This document shows, piece after piece, positions 1 to 6,283 of a DNA stretch of 9,820 bases. Source of the stretch: Candidatus Omnitrophota bacterium. GTDB taxonomy: Bacteria > Omnitrophota > Gorgyraeia > Gygaellales > Profunditerraquicolaceae. Location: NCBI GenBank assembly GCA_028716305.1, contig JAQUQA010000032.1:1-9820 (forward strand), in the 5' to 3' direction. How positions within the stretch are numbered: position 1 is the first letter of the stretch; each line of letters begins with the position of its first letter. Made by a program: the position numbers and the translations under genes. A model generated the notes under the pieces. It made no database searches and was not told where the DNA came from. It was given only the letters and a program-made list of their open reading frames with translations.

Positions 1-197
1 CCGGTAAGATTAAGGCTCTCTGTCCCGCGGGCAGCGGACTTTCCCTGGACCTGCTTAGGAAGAAAATTTGAGGCCTCTTGTCCGGCCATGTCTTCAGGCA
101 CGGGCAAAACAACCTGCTCCCTGGCAGACGTATAGAAATACGCGGCAAAAATAGCGATAATCAAGACTAATATCAGCACCCAGATCTTTTTTTTCAT
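1..197 (-). CDS. Membrane-anchored protein of unknown function, N-terminal part only
   Basis: The gene runs off the left edge of the window, so only about 65 N-terminal residues can be read. It starts with ATG at 197, preceded by a very strong ribosome binding site, AGGAGGAG (208-201), four bases away. Residues 1-4 are MKKK, followed by one hydrophobic stretch at about residues 5-22 (IWVLILVLIIAIFAAYFY). This reads as an uncleaved signal anchor; there is no lipobox cysteine. The rest is polar and low in recognisable motifs (Gln, Ser, Gly, Pro), as in a periplasmic linker. It therefore looks like a single-span protein facing the periplasm. It has its own promoter-like sequence and so probably starts a new transcription unit downstream of the polysaccharide operon. 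No family is recognised from this fragment; a role in polysaccharide assembly or export is only suggested by position. Confidence 0.7.
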   Translation of the reverse strand, partial: MKKKIWVLILVLIIAIFAAYFYTSAREQVVLPVPEDMAGQEASNFLPKQVQGKSAARGTESLNLT

Positions 198-214
198 CTT
201 CTCCTCCTGTATAA

Positions 215-243
215 AGTATGGCACATAAATAAAGGCCTGTCAA
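215..243 (-). promoter_or_regulatory. Sigma-70-type promoter for the leftmost gene
   Basis: Read on the minus strand, a perfect -35 box TTGACA (243-238) is followed after exactly 17 bases by CATACT (220-215), which matches four of six positions of the -10 consensus. A start point about seven bases further on would fall at about 208, at the beginning of the AGGAGGAG ribosome binding site, giving a leader of only about ten bases. The box sits in the 84-nt spacer between the phosphoglycosyltransferase stop and the next start codon. No hairpin-plus-T-run terminator is visible in that spacer, so read-through from the upstream operon is also possible. Confidence 0.5.
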
Positions 244-281
244 GGAAAGAAAAACAACGTATTTATTTGAAAATATTATGG

Positions 282-932
282 TTATGTCAATATTCCTTTT
301 GCCGGGATATCCTTTTCCAGCCTCTGTTTAAGCCTTTTCCCAAGAGGAATTAATTTCTTGCTTCCGATCTCCCACTTCGCCTTAAAAGTGATCAAGAAAG
401 AGATGATCACCAGGAGCAGGTCAAGGAAAAAACCCCGGTTACGAACATACCAGAGATCATATTTTAATTTTTCGCGAAAATCCAGGTATGCGCTGCCAAA
501 GATCTGGGCGATACCGGTAAGCCCCGGAACAACCTCCAGCCTGCGGTTAAAATCAGGGAACTCTTGGGTGAATTCCCGCATTAACTCCGGCCTCTCCGGA
601 CGCGGCCCGACAAAACTCATGTCTCCCCTGGCGATGCTGATCAATTGCGGCAGTTCATCCATGGCAGTGGCCCTTAAAATCCTCCCGATCGGGGTAACCC
701 GGGGGTCCCCCTCTTTGGCCCATACCGCCCCGGTTTCCTTCTCGGCATCCCTGACCATCGAACGGAATTTCATGATCCGGAAAATCTTTCCACCCTTACC
801 TACCCTCTCCTGCAAATAAAATACCGGGCCGCCATCGGTTATTTTTATCCCCCAGATTATGACCAGCCATAGAGGAAAAGAAAAGAGCAGCCCTAAATAC
901 GAAAAAACCAGATCAAATATCCTTTTTGCCAT
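282..932 (-). CDS. Undecaprenyl-phosphate sugar phosphotransferase (short bacterial sugar transferase, WcaJ/PglC-type catalytic core)
   Basis: This monotopic phosphoglycosyltransferase moves a sugar-1-phosphate from a UDP-sugar to undecaprenyl phosphate at the inner face of the cytoplasmic membrane, the first membrane step of repeat-unit assembly. Numbering from the GTG at 938, the protein has an N-terminal hydrophobic re-entrant helix (about 9-30), the KFRSM motif (57-61), the catalytic Asp-Glu pair in TAMDELPQL (D94, E95), GDMSFVGPRPE (105-115), PGLTG (138-142) and a C-terminal hydrophobic segment (about 170-186). It is only about 216 residues long and lacks the multi-span N-terminal domain of WcaJ/WbaP, so it resembles PglC-like minimal enzymes. 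I choose ATG at 932 over GTG at 938 because GAGAGAG sits at proper spacing only for the ATG. It follows wecB by 12 nt and is the last gene of the operon. The sugar substrate cannot be read from the sequence. Confidence 0.93.
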   Translation of the reverse strand: MAKRIFDLVFSYLGLLFSFPLWLVIIWGIKITDGGPVFYLQERVGKGGKIFRIMKFRSMVRDAEKETGAVWAKEGDPRVTPIGRILRATAMDELPQLISIARGDMSFVGPRPERPELMREFTQEFPDFNRRLEVVPGLTGIAQIFGSAYLDFREKLKYDLWYVRNRGFFLDLLLVIISFLITFKAKWEIGSKKLIPLGKRLKQRLEKDIPAKGILT

Positions 933-944
933 TATCACACTCTC

Positions 945-2081
945 TCAAAACAAAGGGTTAAATTCCGCGAGCTGTTCCCCGGAGAAGTAGGCGGCGATCC
1001 TTTCAGAGGCCTTTCCGTCACCGTAAGGATTTACCGCCCTGGCCATCCGGTTATACTCTCCTGCATCTTCCAGCAGCTGCTTTGCCTGCCGCATGATATT
1101 TTCACTGGAAGTACCGGCCAATTTAACCGTTCCCGCCTCCACCGCTTCCGGCCTTTCAGTCAAGTTCCTTAACACTAATACCGGTTTACCCAGGGCCGGA
1201 GCTTCCTCCTGGATCCCGCCGGAATCCGTCAGGACCAGATAGGAACGCTTCATCAGATTTACCGTTTCTAAATACCCCAGCGGCCCGGTAAGTTTTACGT
1301 TTGCCGTAGTAGAGAGGATCCGCTGCGCCGTATCCCAGACCCGGGGATTCAGATGAACGGCATAAACAATACCGAGGGTCTCCTGATTTTGTTCAGCCAG
1401 GCCTTTTAAGGCCCTGCAGATATTCTCCAAAGGTTCCCCGAAATTTTCCCTGCGGTGCGCCGTGACAAAAATTATTTTCCTGCGGGGATCGCCTAAGAAA
1501 GGAATCTGCAGGCCGGCGGCGTCAAAGGGCAAAGAAGCCGCCCAGATCAAAGCGTCAATCACCGGATTACCGCTTAAATATACCTGCCGCCCGGGCACCC
1601 CCTCCTCAAGCAGGTTCTGCCGGGCCTTGCGTGTAGGCGCGAAATGCAAATCGGCGACCACGGCGGCAACCTTGCGATTTACCTCTTCGGGGAAAGGCTG
1701 CGTTTTGTCGCGGGTGCGTAACCCCGCTTCCACATGGGCAATTTTTATCTTACGATAGAACCCACAGAGCGCGCTGGCGGCGACAGTCGTAGTATCGCCC
1801 TGCACCAATAGCCACTGCGGCTCTTCTTTTATTAAAACAGGTTCCAGTTTTTCAAAAACCTGAGAGGCCACCCGGGAAGGAGTCTGATTATCCGACATGA
1901 TATTAAGGTCGTAATCGGGGACAATCTCAAATAAATTCAGAACCTGATCCAGCATCTGCCGGTGCTGCGCGGTAACACAGACCTTAACCGCCCCGGGATC
2001 CTTCTTTTTAAGTTCCCGGATTACCGGGGCCAGTTTTATGGCTTCCGGTCTGGTGCCAAAAACAACGATAATTTTATCCAT
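945..2081 (-). CDS. wecB: UDP-N-acetylglucosamine 2-epimerase (non-hydrolysing)
   Basis: This cytosolic enzyme interconverts UDP-GlcNAc and UDP-ManNAc, supplying a ManNAc-type donor for surface polysaccharide. At 378 residues it has the usual family length and a GT-B-like two-domain fold. Visible signatures are FGTRPEAIKLAPV (8-20), VQGDTTT (D96), HVEAGLRTRD (E118), FPEEVNRK (E132), VTAHRRENFG (H209) and SGGIQEEAP (287-295); these acidic residues and the histidine correspond to the catalytic residues known in E. coli WecB. The ATG at 2081 has an upstream AGAGG. It lies 24 nt after the epimerase gene and 12 nt before the phosphoglycosyltransferase. No WecC-type UDP-ManNAc dehydrogenase is present in the window, so the product may be used as ManNAc or oxidised by a gene outside. 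Confidence 0.96.
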   Translation of the reverse strand: MDKIIVVFGTRPEAIKLAPVIRELKKKDPGAVKVCVTAQHRQMLDQVLNLFEIVPDYDLNIMSDNQTPSRVASQVFEKLEPVLIKEEPQWLLVQGDTTTVAASALCGFYRKIKIAHVEAGLRTRDKTQPFPEEVNRKVAAVVADLHFAPTRKARQNLLEEGVPGRQVYLSGNPVIDALIWAASLPFDAAGLQIPFLGDPRRKIIFVTAHRRENFGEPLENICRALKGLAEQNQETLGIVYAVHLNPRVWDTAQRILSTTANVKLTGPLGYLETVNLMKRSYLVLTDSGGIQEEAPALGKPVLVLRNLTERPEAVEAGTVKLAGTSSENIMRQAKQLLEDAGEYNRMARAVNPYGDGKASERIAAYFSGEQLAEFNPLF

Positions 2082-2105
2082 TCCGCCTCTTTCGCTGTAA
2101 CAAAG

Positions 2106-3146
2106 CTATTTGTTAAAGACCTCGCGCACCGCCGAAGAAACCCCCGGGCCGAAACTGGCCGATTTCTCGATCAATTCCCAATTTTCCCTGAACCATTTAA
2201 TCGTATTGGAGATCCCTTCCCGAAAATCGGTTTTCGGCTCATAGCCAAACATACCTCTGGCCTTATCCGTAGAGGCGAGCAGCCGCTGTTTGGTATCCCA
2301 TTTCCGACGCTGGGCAAATTTAACCCCTGCTTTATTCCCGATCATCTCATTGACCATGTTGGCCAGATCGATGATCTTTATTTCTCTCCCCGAGGCCAGG
2401 TTGACCGCCTCTGAAACCGCCTGATCGCATGAAGCGGCACGCAAAAGGCCATCAATCAGGTCGCCGACATAAGTGAAATCCCTGGTTTCCTCCCCGCTGC
2501 CGGTTATCGGCAAAGGCAGCCCTTTCATTGCCCAATAGATGAAATTCGGGATGACATTACGGTACTGCCCCGGAACCTCTCCCGGGCCATAAGAATTAAA
2601 GAACCTGGTTTTTACGGTTTTTAACCCGTAGTGGTGGTAGAAGAAATTACAGTAGAGCTCACCCAGCATCTTTGTGATCTGATAAGGGGTGGTCAGGTCC
2701 AGGGAGACGAATTCCTCTTTTAAAGGCAAAGGCGAATTGCCGTAAATTGAACATCCGGAAGAGGCGTAGATAAACTTCTCCACGCCGGATAAACGGGAAT
2801 ACTCCAGTGTTTTCAACGTCCCCATGCCGTTGACCATAATGTCTTTCTCGGGATAATCCACCGAATTTTGATTGGCGAAGAAAGCCGCCAAATGAAAAAC
2901 GATCTGCGGGCCTTCCGAGAATACACGTTTCAGAGAGATATCGTCGGTAACGCTGCCTTGCGCGAAAATAACATTGCCGGAAGAAGGAATGTTCCATTCA
3001 TAGGAGGCGCAGAGGTCATCGAGGATAACCACCAATTTTGCCCCTGAACGCGAAAGCGCCCCTACCAGGTTCGCGCCGATCGCCCCGGCCCCTCCGGTTA
3101 CCAAGATGCGCTTATTTTCGTAATACTTTAGATAATCGTTTGCCAT
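2106..3146 (-). CDS. NAD-dependent nucleotide-sugar epimerase/dehydratase (extended SDR family)
   Basis: This is an extended short-chain dehydrogenase/reductase acting on a nucleotide-activated sugar in the cytosol. The N-terminal Rossmann fold shows TGGAGAIG (17-24, GxxGxxG type) and an acidic pair after the second strand (VILDDL, D43/D44) that fits NAD rather than NADP. The active site has the Ser-Ser segment YASSGCSIYG (127-136) and the Tyr-x3-Lys pair Y155/K159. Later conserved segments are TRFFNSYGPG (180-189), R-N-V-I-P-N-F (196-202) and RDFTYVGDLIDG (222-233). At 346 residues it is normal length. It resembles UDP-glucose 4-epimerase and dTDP-glucose 4,6-dehydratase relatives, but the exact reaction and substrate cannot be assigned; the Ser-Ser active site favours an epimerase. 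The ATG at 3146 has GGAGA six bases upstream. It follows the octamer-repeat spacer and precedes wecB by 24 nt. Confidence 0.92.
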   Translation of the reverse strand: MANDYLKYYENKRILVTGGAGAIGANLVGALSRSGAKLVVILDDLCASYEWNIPSSGNVIFAQGSVTDDISLKRVFSEGPQIVFHLAAFFANQNSVDYPEKDIMVNGMGTLKTLEYSRLSGVEKFIYASSGCSIYGNSPLPLKEEFVSLDLTTPYQITKMLGELYCNFFYHHYGLKTVKTRFFNSYGPGEVPGQYRNVIPNFIYWAMKGLPLPITGSGEETRDFTYVGDLIDGLLRAASCDQAVSEAVNLASGREIKIIDLANMVNEMIGNKAGVKFAQRRKWDTKQRLLASTDKARGMFGYEPKTDFREGISNTIKWFRENWELIEKSASFGPGVSSAVREVFNK

Positions 3147-3162
3147 ATCTTCTCCAGTTTTT

Positions 3163-3243
3163 GTTGTCTCGTTATCTCGTTGACTTGTGATCTCGAGAAT
3201 CTTTTACGAGAAAACGAGAGAACGAGTAAACGAGTAAACGAAA
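3163..3243. repeat. Inverted pair of octamer arrays in the deacetylase-epimerase spacer
   Basis: The 97-nt spacer is mostly made of an 8-bp unit. On the plus strand CTCG occurs at 3168, 3176, 3184 (degenerate, CTTG) and 3192, exactly eight bases apart. The complementary core CGAG then occurs at 3207, 3215, 3223 and 3231, with CGAA at 3239, again eight apart. The two arrays face each other, so either strand can fold into a stem of about 34 bp (about 24 paired positions in an ungapped alignment) around a short loop near 3196-3206. In the operon transcript the stem would lie between the deacetylase stop and the ribosome binding site of the epimerase. No T-run follows the stem in the direction of transcription, so it is not a standard terminator; mRNA stability or processing is possible. 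I cannot name a repeat family for it. Confidence 0.8.
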
Positions 3244-4080
3244 TTACAATAATCCTTTTTTAATCAGTCCCTCTTTTATCGAAGTAAAGGAAAAATCCCC
3301 AAGCAGCCTGCGGATCTTGTTTTCCGCGCACTTTAACCCGATATATTGCCTGATCCGGTAATCCCAGCGGATGTTCTTTATCCGTGGCTGCAGATAATCG
3401 ATCTCCCAGGGGTGAAAGTAAAAGACATAACTGCCGCGCCTGCTTAAGACCCGCCTGATCCCCCATTTAAATACCGGATAAGGTATGCCGCGCAGGTACC
3501 CCCCGGTCCAGGGCAGACTGATCTTAAAAAAATCCAGGGTCGAAAGAGAGACTTCATAAAAGCCTTTCTTAAGTTCCCAGACCCTTTGGTTATTTTTATT
3601 AGTGATTTTACCATAACGATCGTGGTAAGTCACCGGAAAAAAACTGGAGTCGTAGCGAAACCCCTCCTCGATCAATATGTCGATGGCCCAGTCGGCGATA
3701 GAAAAGACCGGGGCGCGGTAACCGATTACCGCCTCACCGACACAATCCTCCAGCCTGCGCTTGGAACTCCTGATATCCTCGCGGAACTGCCCTGCCTCCT
3801 GGCGATAGACCAGCTCATGGGCGATCCCGTGGCTGGCCACCTCATGCCCTCTTCTGTGAATTTCACGGATCAGCCCCGGCGCCTTCTCGATGATCAACCC
3901 GACCACAAAAAAAGTCGCTTTTATCCGATAAAGGTCAAGTATATCCAATAGCTTACGCGTGTTTGCTTCGACACGCAGCGGCATACCCGCCCAGTCCTCT
4001 TTTTTGATCGCGGGCTTCAAGTTTTCAACCTGAAACCAGTCCTCGACATCAACCGTAAAAAATATAAGCTCATTCTTCAT
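3244..4080 (-). CDS. Polysaccharide deacetylase of the XrtA/PEP-CTERM-associated type
   Basis: This NodB-fold metal-dependent hydrolase removes acetyl groups from N-acetylated sugars in a polysaccharide or its precursor. NodB motifs are all visible: TVDVEDWF with the catalytic base D14 after D11 (9-16), ATFFVVG (55-61), the metal-binding HEVASHG (H79, H84) with H88, GYRAPVFS (120-127), and the C-terminal FHPWEID (H223). The TVDVEDWF start, the GGYLRG segment (193-198) and the FHPWEID ending are typical of the deacetylase family found with exosortase XrtA EPS clusters (TIGR03006, with the DUF3473 C-terminus). It has 278 residues and no signal peptide, so it probably acts in the cytosol. Its ATG overlaps the ATP-grasp stop by 4 nt (ATGA), suggesting translational coupling. 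No exosortase or PEP-CTERM protein is in the window, so the XrtA link rests on family resemblance only. Confidence 0.93.
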   Translation of the reverse strand: MKNELIFFTVDVEDWFQVENLKPAIKKEDWAGMPLRVEANTRKLLDILDLYRIKATFFVVGLIIEKAPGLIREIHRRGHEVASHGIAHELVYRQEAGQFREDIRSSKRRLEDCVGEAVIGYRAPVFSIADWAIDILIEEGFRYDSSFFPVTYHDRYGKITNKNNQRVWELKKGFYEVSLSTLDFFKISLPWTGGYLRGIPYPVFKWGIRRVLSRRGSYVFYFHPWEIDYLQPRIKNIRWDYRIRQYIGLKCAENKIRRLLGDFSFTSIKEGLIKKGLL

Positions 4081-5243
4081 CTTAGGCGAAATTCTCTTTC
4101 CTTCTTGTTAAAAAGCGCGGCCGCGGAGGAAAGCAGGTATGCCAATGCCGGACCGGGATCCTTAAAAGAGATAACCTCATCCCGCAGGTTCTTCCCGAAA
4201 AACCAGAAAAAATTCGGCTTTGCCCGGAACCTCTCCGGAGACTTAAAGAACCAGAATATATCGCTGAAGAGATACCGCAGATAAATATCTTTCTTGTAAA
4301 TCAGGGTATCGGGCAATTCTTCCCCCCTGGCTAATTTATAAAGCAAAAAAGGAAAATCCACTCCGGCAAGCATGCATATTTTTATGCTCCTGGTGATCCG
4401 GGGATTTATCTCCATCAACTTGGGGATATTGTCCCGCGGATCAAGAATAAAATCACAGTCGCCTAAACCTACCCAGCCGATCTGCTTCAGGATCCTGACG
4501 GCATAATCCAGGATATCCTGGCGTTCAACCGTACAATTGACCGTGCTTGACCCGCCGGTCGGCGGATAATAACGCGGCTTATTGTAGAGACACCAGGCCT
4601 TCACCTTAAGAGAGCCATCCAGTAAGACCTCTGCTTTATACTGCATACCGCTATGCGGGATATACTCCTGGACATGGCAGGGCCCGTAAATTGAACTCAC
4701 CCGCTGGTAAGCCTCCAGTAACTCTCCTGCGCTGGAGGGGTATTCTATCCCCCGCGCTCCGTTACTGCTGTTTGGCTTGATCACTACCGGGTATTCGACC
4801 TGACGGCTGATCTGGTCGATACCGGTCTCCTCGGGGAAATAACTCCGGGGGACAGGTACGCCGGATGCAGCCGCTAATTTCATGGTTACGCTCTTATCGC
4901 GGCATTTCATATAAGTAGCGAAGTCGGGAGTCGGGATCTTCGAATATCTCTCGATCTCCTTTTTATGTTTACACAAGATAAAAGACGGCTGTTCTCCGGC
5001 GACAAAAACCGCTTCGAACCTCTGCCGGCTGATGATCTCAATGATCCTTGCCAGAAAAGCCTCTTCCCCCAACGCCCAGGAAGGATAAAGGAACCTGCGT
5101 GAGACAAACCGGGAAAAAAACCCCACGCAGACCCGCTTATGGCTGGCGGCGCAAACCTCCATCCCCTGCCTGGCCAGTGATTCGATGATACAAAGGCTGG
5201 GATTCTCTTCCGCCCCGACGACTAATACTCTTCTATTTTCCAT
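4077..5243 (-). CDS. ATP-grasp domain ligase-like protein of unknown substrate
   Basis: ATP-grasp enzymes use ATP to activate a carboxylate as an acyl phosphate and join it to an amine, thiol or similar group. Here an N-terminal pre-ATP-grasp Rossmann-like domain (VLVVGAEENPSLCIIESL, 6-23) is followed by ATP-grasp signatures: KCRDKSVTMKLAAASGVPVP (113-132), the ATP-binding lysine in VVIKPNSSNGARG (K156), VQEYIP (191-196), and the metal-binding region GDCDFILD (261-268) with MEINPR (E278, N280). The C-terminal third (about 318-375) is aromatic and hydrophobic. Carbamoyl-phosphate-synthase-like ATP-grasp proteins of about 390 residues recur in EPS operons beside polysaccharide deacetylases, but the substrate is not known to me. 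The start ATG overlaps the propeller gene by 22 nt and an in-frame TAA lies just upstream, so no earlier ATG is possible. A tailoring role, such as adding an amino acid to the glycan, is inference. Confidence 0.88.
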   Translation of the reverse strand: MENRRVLVVGAEENPSLCIIESLARQGMEVCAASHKRVCVGFFSRFVSRRFLYPSWALGEEAFLARIIEIISRQRFEAVFVAGEQPSFILCKHKKEIERYSKIPTPDFATYMKCRDKSVTMKLAAASGVPVPRSYFPEETGIDQISRQVEYPVVIKPNSSNGARGIEYPSSAGELLEAYQRVSSIYGPCHVQEYIPHSGMQYKAEVLLDGSLKVKAWCLYNKPRYYPPTGGSSTVNCTVERQDILDYAVRILKQIGWVGLGDCDFILDPRDNIPKLMEINPRITRSIKICMLAGVDFPFLLYKLARGEELPDTLIYKKDIYLRYLFSDIFWFFKSPERFRAKPNFFWFFGKNLRDEVISFKDPGPALAYLLSSAAALFNKKEREFRLR

Positions 5244-6283
5244 ATCGTGGTATTACCATCCTCGTTCTTTACGGCCACGCCGGTGGCCGCCAGATAATCG
5301 GCCGGAGCAACACCCGCGGGCAGGGATATGTTTCCGAATTGAAAATATTTCGGATGCATACGGTCTTTTTCCCAGGCGATTAATTTCTCCCAGCAGGTGC
5401 CGTCTCGGCTCCCGAAGATGCAGGCGTGGTCATGATAAACCTCTCCCGGCTCCGCGGCCGTGGAAAAAAACAAGCCGGCTCCGGATTGGGCGCTGTACAT
5501 GCTGGGCCCCGGCAAAAGACAAACTTCTTTTTTTAATCCACTCTTTTTCTCCAAAAGATAGATCCGGTTCTGTTCGCAGGGAGTGTCCGTGGCATAAAGA
5601 ATAAAGTCTTTTTGGATGATCAAGGCAGCGGCCCTGTTTTGCTGGCCGCCTTCCAAGACAATCTCCAGCTTCTTCCAGTCAAGCGAGGCCTTGATTATCT
5701 TTGATTCCGCGTCCCGGTCACCGGTCAGGACCCAGAAGCAATCCGCAAAGGCATCGTAAAAAATATTGTGTACGTGCCGCACGCCCTTCCCGGGGAAGGC
5801 ATAAACAACCTGCCAGTTTTTTCCCTGGTCCAGGGAACCATAAATGCGCACTTCCCGACGGGAGGGATTATCAAAATACTCCCCCCAATAAACCGCTCCC
5901 TGCGGAGTTACCGCCAGCCCCAAGGGCCTGGTTCCCCTGCGCACCTTAAAAACACTCCTGAATTCCCGTTGGCCGGGTTCCAGGAGAATGATATTCTTTG
6001 CGGCAACCGCGATCATGCCGGAACCGGGGAGGAATTTCAGGCTATGTATCCCCAGACGCAAGAGCCTTAAAAAAATACGGTTCGCCGCGCAAGCATTATT
6101 CCAGCGGCCAGGATCGAAGAAAGCCACCTCTTCCGAATGCTGGTGATTGATACCCGGTCCGATCAAGAGCAAACGCAGCAGCCGATAGCCTCTACTCCCG
6201 TATAAATAATCACCCTGCCAGGCCAAGGCCCGAAAACCTTTCAGGCGCGCGGCCTCAACTATTTTTATTTTTTTGTCCGGCAA
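5222..6283 (-). CDS. Asp-box (BNR/sialidase-like) beta-propeller protein, function unknown
   Basis: The 353-residue protein has repeated short beta-strand blocks and Asp-box signatures: SLDQGKNW (150-157, matching S-x-D-x-G-x-x-W) and the one-shorter SRDGTCW (292-298), with a degenerate ASLDWKKLEIV (199-209). The stretch HVHNIFYD (170-177) to TGDRDAESKI (187-196) and YATDTP (230-235) looks like conserved blade edges. This fits a multi-blade propeller of the sialidase/sortilin superfamily. There is no signal peptide, so it is probably cytosolic, and I cannot identify the arginine triad of true sialidases; hydrolase activity should not be assumed. The start is TTG at 6283: an in-frame TGA ends only a few codons upstream and the next ATG is at residue 90. 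AGAGG lies about ten bases before it. It overlaps the glycosyltransferase by 29 nt and the ATP-grasp gene by 22 nt, so it is an integral operon member. Confidence 0.82.
   Translation of the reverse strand: MPDKKIKIVEAARLKGFRALAWQGDYLYGSRGYRLLRLLLIGPGINHQHSEEVAFFDPGRWNNACAANRIFLRLLRLGIHSLKFLPGSGMIAVAAKNIILLEPGQREFRSVFKVRRGTRPLGLAVTPQGAVYWGEYFDNPSRREVRIYGSLDQGKNWQVVYAFPGKGVRHVHNIFYDAFADCFWVLTGDRDAESKIIKASLDWKKLEIVLEGGQQNRAAALIIQKDFILYATDTPCEQNRIYLLEKKSGLKKEVCLLPGPSMYSAQSGAGLFFSTAAEPGEVYHDHACIFGSRDGTCWEKLIAWEKDRMHPKYFQFGNISLPAGVAPADYLAATGVAVKNEDGNTTIWKIEEY

Noticed and set aside
285..290. A second TTGACA box overlapping the end of the phosphoglycosyltransferase gene
   Set aside because: It is formed by the last Leu-Thr codons of the gene, and the -10 position at 17-base spacing reads only AATAAA; the box at 243-238 is better placed.
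1962..2414. A 150-codon plus-strand open frame spanning the wecB-epimerase junction
   Set aside because: It is antisense to two clearly conserved genes and shows no domain or ribosome binding site of its own.
3163..3243. CRISPR array or rho-independent terminator
   Set aside because: The unit is 8 bp with no spacers of CRISPR size, and no T-run follows the stem in the direction of transcription.
5222..6283. Assignment of the propeller protein as a sialidase
   Set aside because: Asp boxes alone define fold, not activity; there is no signal peptide and I could not identify the catalytic arginine triad.
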